Notes under the pieces: generated by a model
What the model was told of the DNA's origin: nothing
What the model saw: the letters and a program-made list of their open reading frames with translations, nothing else
The model's database searches: none
Program-made: the position numbers and the translations under genes
DNA from: SLAN01 sp964565375
GTDB lineage: Bacteria; Spirochaetota; Spirochaetia; DSM-27196; SKKC01
Direction of reading: 5' to 3'
DNA length: 9,499 nt
Assembly (NCBI GenBank): GCA_964565375.1
Contig: CAZMEV010000116.1
Span: 1-9,499, forward strand
Shown here: piece after piece, positions 5,484-9,499 of the stretch
Numbering within the stretch: position 1 is the first letter of the stretch
Layout: each line of letters starts with the position of its first letter

Positions 5484-5687
5484 CTACCGGGAAGCAGCGC
5501 GGCTGCGATAGGCATCGCGGGCTCGCGTAAATATTTCTTCCAGATCTCCCCATGTTTTCAAGAGTTGGTTCAGCGTCTCGGCGGTCTGTTCGAGACTTTC
5601 GGGATAGTCGTGAGCAAGATTATTCCGGAGATTGCGAAATCGTTGCCAGGTCTGAACACTCGGCAGCACATCAAGTTCTTCCTTCAC
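5484..5687 (-). CDS. HEPN (HepT-like) protein, N-terminally truncated
   Basis: The 67 residues contain RFRNLRNNLAHDYPES, with the R-x4-H signature of HEPN ribonucleases, and a following helix typical of the C-terminal half of HepT-like toxins. Family members usually have about 130 or more residues, so the first helices are missing. The GTG start (5687) overlaps the stop of the adjoining MNT gene (GTGA), which is the normal place for this gene to begin. An internal deletion just after the start is therefore more likely than loss of the 5' end. Without the N-terminal helices the HEPN fold is unlikely to form, so this is probably inactive. Confidence 0.65.
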   Translation of the reverse strand: MKEELDVLPSVQTWQRFRNLRNNLAHDYPESLEQTAETLNQLLKTWGDLEEIFTRARDAYRSRAASR

Positions 5688-5998
5688 AGCGGAACCCCTT
5701 CGCGGCGGGCATTGGTGATGATCAGCGGTTGCTGATTCCGTGCTGACTCCGGTGCCGGACTATCTATGACCAGGTCGATCTTCTGATCTCCGATAGTGAG
5801 TTGAATGTCTGTAATTGTGTCGATCTTCGCACGCAGTGCATCTTATCCGGAGAGCGTCGTTTCCACAAGCAGATCTATATCTCCGCCGCGGCGAGTGTCG
5901 TCGACCCGACATCCGAACAACCATACTCGTGCATCCTTTCCGAAGTGCTCGGTCACCGCGGCTCTAATGACACGTCTTTCCTGCTCACTCCGTCGCAC
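5684..5998 (-). pseudogene. MNT-type nucleotidyltransferase (MntA-like antitoxin) with in-frame stop
   Basis: From GTG 5998 (GAGG nine bases upstream) the frame reads into VTEHFGKDARVWLFGCRVD and GGDIDLLVET, the pol-beta-type motif (usually GSR...DxD) with D40 and D42. After a TAA at 5843-5845 (codon 52) it continues in frame with DALRAKIDTITDI, then KIDLVIDS carrying the third acidic site, and REGVPL at the end. The length of 104 codons suits minimal nucleotidyltransferases. The stop could be one base from GAA. It also has Cys for the usual Ser of GS. Together with the truncated HEPN gene it forms a dead or dying MNT/HEPN toxin-antitoxin pair. Confidence 0.75.
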
Positions 5999-6120
5999 GG
6001 AAAACTACCTCGTCTCCGAATCACTGTCATACATGAAGCATACAACGAAAGACTCCACCTGTGCATGAGTAATCGCTTGTCACGCCCGAACATCGAATGA
6101 AGATTGAAGACAAATGATGC

Positions 6121-6133
6121 ACCGTGTAACGGT
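6121..6133 (-). terminator. Short hairpin downstream of the AbiE operon
   Basis: ACCGT-GTA-ACGGT forms a 5-bp stem with a 3-base loop, 8 bases past the AbiEii stop. There is no T-run on the minus strand after it, so it may be only part of a terminator or chance. Confidence 0.2.
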
Positions 6134-6140
6134 TGAGCTC

Positions 6141-6941
6141 TCAGCGAGTTTCGGCAAGCAGTGAGCTGATGTGTTCCGCAGTGATTAACGCGGCTTCATG
6201 TGGGCGTTCGAGGAACGGGGACACTTCTCGGGCGGCCGCCGGGAAGTCGGCTTCAGGGATCGTTGCCAGAAGTAGCTGCTGCCATGGTTGGGAGTGATTT
6301 ACCGTCCCGAATTGTTGCAGGGCGTTCTGCAGCAGTGTCTCGTTCGGCTGTACGGCGGGGGATCGCGACAGGTACCATAGAAGATCATACCAGTCCCGCC
6401 CTTTGGTGAAGCGGCGAGTCAGCAGGGCGTTTATCTTGCCTGCCATTAAGGACGGCAGATCATGATGCTGCAGGGCCGTTATGGCGTGGCGCTGGACAAT
6501 TGATCGCTGCGTTGCCGCGCCTTGCGGAGGGCTGGTGTCGATCTTGAGCCTGACCGACAGTTTCCGGCGAGGGTCGCTTGTCAACTCCAGTTCGCTCAAC
6601 AGGCCCCCGAAACGAACCGAGCCGGTATGCACGGTCCTGCGGTCATTCCAGCTCACTACGGCATCGTACCCCGACATTTTCAGAAAGCGATCCAGCTTTT
6701 TGAGCCATGTTTGCGGATCATAGTTTTGCGGATTTTCGCAGGAGAAGTCCAGATCTTCGGAGAAGCGGGGCAGGTCGTACACAAAGCGCAGGGCGGTGCC
6801 GCCCACAAATGACAGCGAGGTGAACGCCAGCGATTCATAGAGACTATAGAGAATTTGAGCCTGCAGGTATTCCCGAAGCACATTCAAGCGCTGCGCTGGT
6901 TCCCGCTGCCGGCTCGCCAGCGCGAGGGCGTCACTGATCAT
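6141..6941 (-). CDS. AbiEii-family nucleotidyltransferase toxin
   Basis: This 266-residue protein is the toxin of a type IV AbiE-like pair (AbiEii/AbiGii, PF08843), a family of nucleotidyltransferases that arrest growth and can abort phage infection. Motif I is FVGGTALRF (45-53), followed by RFSEDLDF (59-66) with catalytic Asp candidates D63 and D65. LKIDT holds D135, SLMAGKINALL gives K169, and KGRDWYDLLWY (180-190) is the C-terminal family motif. All key residues are present and the length is normal, so it appears functional. Its ATG lies 11 bases inside the end of the antitoxin gene, so the two are coupled. Confidence 0.9.
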   Translation of the reverse strand: MISDALALASRQREPAQRLNVLREYLQAQILYSLYESLAFTSLSFVGGTALRFVYDLPRFSEDLDFSCENPQNYDPQTWLKKLDRFLKMSGYDAVVSWNDRRTVHTGSVRFGGLLSELELTSDPRRKLSVRLKIDTSPPQGAATQRSIVQRHAITALQHHDLPSLMAGKINALLTRRFTKGRDWYDLLWYLSRSPAVQPNETLLQNALQQFGTVNHSQPWQQLLLATIPEADFPAAAREVSPFLERPHEAALITAEHISSLLAETR

Positions 6942-7581
6942 ACGCGATCACCGTTTCCTCCGGCTGTGAGCCGGCGTATTCCTGCCAGGAGGTTACCGCC
7001 CGCTCCAGTCGCGGACTGCCGGCCTGCGCCGCGAACTGAGACAGCCGCGCGGTGTCGGCGATCGCCCGGGTGTCGAAGCGCATAGCTTCCATTCGCTGCG
7101 GCGTCCACTCGCCGGCAGACAGATACCAGAGGTCTATCAGCGCTTTCTCCGGCTCGGCCAGCCGAACCTCGGCCCCCATTACCCGCTCGCGGCGGTGCCC
7201 GCAGAAAAGTCGCTGCTTAACGGTGCGATAACTGAAGACCCCGAAGGCGTTTTCAAAACGCGCGCGCTCCCGCGGTGTAACCGAGGTGAATTCCACCGCC
7301 TTTTCCGGGATAATCCCGTACCAGGACAGTGCCCATTCCAGGCTGAGATACGACGGATAGTATATGGCTTCGGCCAGCGCCGCTCCGTGGATGGCCACGC
7401 GCCGGTATTGCTCGCCGAGCACATACACCCCGCGACGCAGTTCCAGAAGCCGCCCGGCACGCTTCCAGCGATGCACGATCATAGGCAGTGAGCGAGCCTC
7501 AGCCGGAAACAGCGTGCGGAGCAGCTGCATGTCGAAATACGGCAAATCCCCGACCGCCTGCAGCACTTGCTCAAATCGCAT
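6931..7581 (-). CDS. AbiEi-family antitoxin (winged-helix regulator)
   Basis: This 216-residue protein precedes and overlaps the toxin gene. The N-terminal part (about 1-60) has a winged-helix layout ending in RRGVYVLGEQYRR. The middle carries the AbiEi signature YLSLEWALSWYGIIPE, then FTSVTPRERARF, FSYRTVKQRLFCG and AEPEKALIDLWYLS. In AbiE pairs this protein represses the operon and counteracts the toxin without a stable toxin complex. The start is ATG 7581, which has no ribosome site. The promoter's -10 ends seven bases before it, so the message is probably leaderless. Confidence 0.88.
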   Translation of the reverse strand: MRFEQVLQAVGDLPYFDMQLLRTLFPAEARSLPMIVHRWKRAGRLLELRRGVYVLGEQYRRVAIHGAALAEAIYYPSYLSLEWALSWYGIIPEKAVEFTSVTPRERARFENAFGVFSYRTVKQRLFCGHRRERVMGAEVRLAEPEKALIDLWYLSAGEWTPQRMEAMRFDTRAIADTARLSQFAAQAGSPRLERAVTSWQEYAGSQPEETVIAYDQ

Positions 7582-7588
7582 TGAGATA

Positions 7589-7616
7589 AATATACATTAG
7601 TGTCGATTTTTGTCAA
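7589..7616 (-). promoter_or_regulatory. AbiE operon promoter, leaderless type
   Basis: On the minus strand there is a perfect TTGACA (7616-7611), a 16-base spacer and TATATT (7594-7589), then seven bases to the ATG at 7581. The expected transcription start falls at or one base before the A of ATG. Confidence 0.75.
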
Positions 7617-7700
7617 CGTAATGCGTGCCGCACTCCGAATTGCCTTTTCGCCTTGGGGCGTCTCCGGCGATCGGGCACTATCCGGGCGGGAGAGTCCGGT

Positions 7701-7922
7701 ATGCCGCTTCGAATGATAGATGTTTACCTGCCTGCCGATGCCGAGGAAGATATTCGGGAATCGGTCGCCAGAAGCGAGAAGTGGAAGATCGTCGGGGCGT
7801 GGAGCACTGATCTCGGCGATGGCCGCAGCATCGTAAAGATTCTGGTTGATGTTCACGAGGCGGAGGGCATAACCGACCATCGCGCTGGTGGGAAGCGGCG
7901 AACGCGAGAAAAGCGGCCATGA
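7701..7922 (+). CDS. DUF389-like small protein or N-terminal fragment, 73 aa
   Basis: The reading MPLRMIDVYLPADAEED with later IVGAWSTD and SIVKILVDVHEAEGITDH resembles the N-terminal ferredoxin-like domain of DUF389 membrane proteins, which normally continue for several hundred residues. Here the frame ends after a basic tail (GGKRRTREKRP). It is either a fragment with a scrambled end or a free-standing domain. ATG 7701 is chosen over the upstream ATG 7653 because similarity begins there and GGGAGAG lies 7-13 bases upstream; ATG 7713 is possible. The stop overlaps the start of the next small frame (ATGA). Confidence 0.5.
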   Translation: MPLRMIDVYLPADAEEDIRESVARSEKWKIVGAWSTDLGDGRSIVKILVDVHEAEGITDHRAGGKRRTREKRP

Positions 7923-7996
7923 AATCGCTCTTTATCAGCCTGGGGATCCTTATCCTGCTCAGTTTGCTGATTTATCTGTCCTACTATCGGGTGTAA
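7919..7996 (+). CDS. 25-residue single-span membrane peptide
   Basis: ATG 7919 overlaps the preceding TGA as ATGA, so it could be translated by coupling. The product is MKSLFISLGILILLSLLIYL plus SYYRV: a lysine near the N-terminus, one long hydrophobic helix and a basic end. This is the form of bacterial small membrane regulators and of type I toxin peptides. The family is unknown, and the frame is short enough to be chance, although the composition and coupling argue for a gene. Confidence 0.4.
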   Translation: MKSLFISLGILILLSLLIYLSYYRV

Positions 7997-8027
7997 GGCT
8001 ATCGCGCGCAGGTCGGCTGTTGGTCGT

Positions 8028-8046
8028 GATCGCGAACCTCGCGATC
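8028..8046. terminator. Inverted repeat between convergent genes
   Basis: GATCGCGA-ACC-TCGCGATC is a perfect 8-bp stem with a 3-base loop, nine bases beyond the stop of the ATPase gene and 31 bases past the membrane peptide stop. There is no T-run on either strand, so it may be a Rho-dependent or processing hairpin rather than a classical terminator. Confidence 0.35.
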
Positions 8047-8054
8047 GGACGGGT

Positions 8055-9242
8055 TTATGTGCTCCCGTGCTCTTCAGCGAGCTGAGACAATGCTTCCACT
8101 GAATCAATGATGACTTTTCGACGGGCATCGAAGCGTTCGAAGAGGTGCCGTTGCGCTTGACTCATTTCGTCATAGTATTTCGCTTCGACCAGCATCCTGT
8201 CGTCGGTCAGGAAGTCAATCTCGTTTCCGTCCTCGTAGACGTACCAGATCATCTTCCCCCAGGCTCGCAACTGCAGGTAAACATAGTTCTCAAAGTAACT
8301 GCCCCAGTCACGATCACCAATAAACAGCTGCTTGATTCCCAGATCACACGCATACATTTTCCGCGGCGAAAGCAGCCGTTCATTGGTCTTGCCCCAGCGA
8401 GGTACCGGATGAATGAGATAGCTCTCTTCAAAGTACCCAAGGTATCGCCGGGCGGTGTCCGGAGAGAGCCGCAGAATCTTAGCGATTTTGTTAATGCTCA
8501 CCTGTTTCCCACTGCGCTCCATAAGCAGGGTGAAGTAGTCTCGCAAAAGCTGATGGTCGCGAAGCCCGTGAAAGGCGGTAATATCCTTCTGGATGATATC
8601 GTCGACAAGGCTCATCAGGTATTCCCGGTCGGGCGAACGGACATGTTCCGGTAACCCGCCGCTACGCACGTAATCCCGGAAGTAACTCTCGAGCAGTCGG
8701 CGGTCGCGCCTGGCTATGTGTATGTTGCTGAAATCCAGATACTCGGCAAAACTCAACGGCTGCACCTCAATAGTGAGGGAGCGCCCGGTCAGAAGTCCTC
8801 GTTGATCTTTCAGCAACGAGCTCGACGACGAAGATGCGACCACCCGGCAATGTTCACGGTCCACAAGTGTTTTGAGCTGCTGCTGGAATTCGTGCTGTGA
8901 GGTAACCTCGTCGAAAAGGAGCGTGACCTCCCTGTCTACAGACAGACGATGAACTTTGCGGTAGGCCTCCACAATGTCGAACAGCGAATTCCCGCGCAGC
9001 AGATAGTCATCCACGCTGACATAGAGAATCGTTTCGGCAGGAACGCCGTGTTCGACCAGGCGCCAGGCAAGCAGTCGCAATAGCGTGGTTTTGCCTGCAC
9101 GCCGAAGTCCGGTAACGAGCAACGCACGCTTGCTCGACAAGTGCCGCTGGAGATATCCAAGGTAGCGCTCGCGCAGGTAGAGTCCTGATGGGGGCCGGGC
9201 CGATTCCCACCATGGGTTGTACTGATACAGAAGGGCATCCAT
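8055..9242 (-). CDS. AAA ATPase with C-terminal DUF4143 nuclease-like domain
   Basis: This is a 395-residue protein. The P-loop GLRRAGKTT (45-53) and Walker B LLFDE (108-112) form an AAA_14-type ATPase. A sensor-like ASSSSSSLL stretch follows, then GGLPEHV, a winged helix (SINKIAKILRLSPDTARRYL), and the DUF4143 end YFENYVYLQL. The C-terminus shows E341-I-D343-F, then VEAKY with E353 and K355, the pattern of PD-(D/E)xK nuclease folds. These ATPases are common in mobile and defence regions, but their function is poorly known. ATG 9242 is chosen over the longer frame from 9341, which would translate through the promoter and operator. No ribosome site precedes it, and the -10 ends ten bases upstream. 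A decayed relative lies at 3377-3807. Confidence 0.88.
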   Translation of the reverse strand: MDALLYQYNPWWESARPPSGLYLRERYLGYLQRHLSSKRALLVTGLRRAGKTTLLRLLAWRLVEHGVPAETILYVSVDDYLLRGNSLFDIVEAYRKVHRLSVDREVTLLFDEVTSQHEFQQQLKTLVDREHCRVVASSSSSSLLKDQRGLLTGRSLTIEVQPLSFAEYLDFSNIHIARRDRRLLESYFRDYVRSGGLPEHVRSPDREYLMSLVDDIIQKDITAFHGLRDHQLLRDYFTLLMERSGKQVSINKIAKILRLSPDTARRYLGYFEESYLIHPVPRWGKTNERLLSPRKMYACDLGIKQLFIGDRDWGSYFENYVYLQLRAWGKMIWYVYEDGNEIDFLTDDRMLVEAKYYDEMSQAQRHLFERFDARRKVIIDSVEALSQLAEEHGST

Positions 9243-9252
9243 GCAAGCGCAT

Positions 9253-9282
9253 AGTATACGATGCAATCGTATGAATTGGCAA
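9253..9282 (-). promoter_or_regulatory. Promoter of the DUF4143 ATPase gene
   Basis: On the minus strand TTGCCA (9282-9277), an 18-base spacer and TATACT (9258-9253) precede the ATG at 9242 by ten bases. The predicted start of transcription leaves about 3-5 bases of leader. Confidence 0.6.
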
Positions 9283-9307
9283 TATCTTAAACGATTGTAT
9301 CGTATAC
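9254..9307. promoter_or_regulatory. Double-palindrome operator over the ATPase promoter
   Basis: Arms 9254-9270 and 9291-9307 are inverted copies of each other at 16 of 17 positions with a 20-base spacer. Each arm is itself a dyad: ATACGAT-GCA-ATCGTAT centred on 9264 and ACGAT-TGT-ATCGT centred on 9297. The two sites are 33 bases apart, about three helical turns. One covers the -10 box and the other lies just upstream of the -35, the layout for cooperative repression by a dimeric regulator. Confidence 0.65.
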
Positions 9308-9374
9308 CCGGGATAAAGAAAGCATCAGAAGTTCTCGTCACACCCGTAGCTGAAACAGCCCCCGGGCACCGGTC

Positions 9375-9499
9375 CTACTCCCCGAAAAACACGATCGCGG
9401 AAGGCTCGAGAAGCCGGTACGTAAAGGTCTCGGTGAGAAAAAGCTCGACCTTTTCGTCGTCGTGTTTCTGATATCCTACTGCTATGTCCTGCCCGAGGA
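9375..9499 (-). CDS. Family 1 encapsulin shell protein, C-terminal end (partial)
   Basis: The last 40 residues before TAG 9375 read LGQDIAVGYQKHDDEKVELF, then LTETFTYRLLEPSAIVFF. This closely follows the C-terminal strand and loop of family 1 encapsulins (linocin/EncA type: GQD-x-x-x-GY, HD, V-x-L-x-L-x-E-(S/T)-F-T-(F/Y), L-x-x-x-A-V). These are HK97-fold proteins that self-assemble into protein cages around cargo enzymes carrying a targeting tail. The gene continues beyond the right edge. No cargo gene (peroxidase, ferritin-like) is visible on this side, and the next gene, the ATPase, has its own promoter. Confidence 0.85.
   Translation of the reverse strand, partial: LGQDIAVGYQKHDDEKVELFLTETFTYRLLEPSAIVFFGE

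Noticed and set aside
5801..6100. Plus-strand frames opposite the MNT relic
   Set aside because: The minus strand carries recognisable nucleotidyltransferase motifs, so the plus frames are shadows.
7670..7700. GGCGGGAGAGTCCGG resembles the start of a glycine riboswitch
   Set aside because: The coding start follows immediately at 7701 and the rest of the aptamer is missing.
8145..8654. Plus-strand frame of 169 codons inside the ATPase gene
   Set aside because: It is antisense to a well-supported ATPase with all its motifs.

Overview
The window looks like an accessory region of a moderately GC-rich bacterial chromosome. A spirochaete is my best guess. Three copies of one small coiled-coil protein with a C-terminal membrane segment recall, in layout, the Borrelia Bdr proteins. 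That host call is inference from architecture, not from a marker gene. No rRNA, tRNA, CRISPR array or transposase is visible.

Layout from left to right. A broken copy of the coiled-coil/membrane family (1-243) is followed by an unrecognised helical protein on the minus strand (476-1006). Next comes a plus-strand cytosolic cobalamin-binding (BtuF-like) protein (1318-2295). It converges, with overlapping stop codons, on a minus-strand Dph6-type PP-loop ATPase that has no standard start codon in front of its ATP loop. Divergent from that is the intact coiled-coil copy (2951-3301). Then follow a mosaic wreck of an AAA/DUF4143 ATPase (3377-3807), a BrnT/BrnA-type toxin-antitoxin pair with a candidate operator (3817-4430), a 54-residue lipoprotein (4451-4615) and a VOC/glyoxalase-fold protein (4692-5093). 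A third coiled-coil copy (5181-5459) has lost its leader and first 31 codons. A decayed MNT/HEPN pair (5484-5998) and an intact AbiEi/AbiEii pair (6141-7581) come next. A DUF389-like small protein and an overlapping 25-residue membrane peptide (7701-7996) precede a second, intact DUF4143 ATPase (8055-9242). The last 125 bases encode the C-terminus of a family 1 encapsulin shell protein.

The theme is toxin-antitoxin and defence-type genes in various states of decay, interleaved with a recently duplicated gene module. The module is a 67-bp promoter-bearing upstream block plus the coiled-coil gene. It varies in two ways: the number of 21-bp heptad units, and a clean 131-bp deletion between two 8-bp repeats. 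Several promoters (AbiE operon, DUF4143 ATPase, shortened coiled-coil copy, possibly BrnT) place the -10 box only 7-11 bases before the start codon, so leaderless mRNAs are likely. No complete new system can be demonstrated. The best leads are the repeat-variable coiled-coil family, the leaderless promoters, the double-palindrome operator of the ATPase, and the encapsulin locus running off the right edge.
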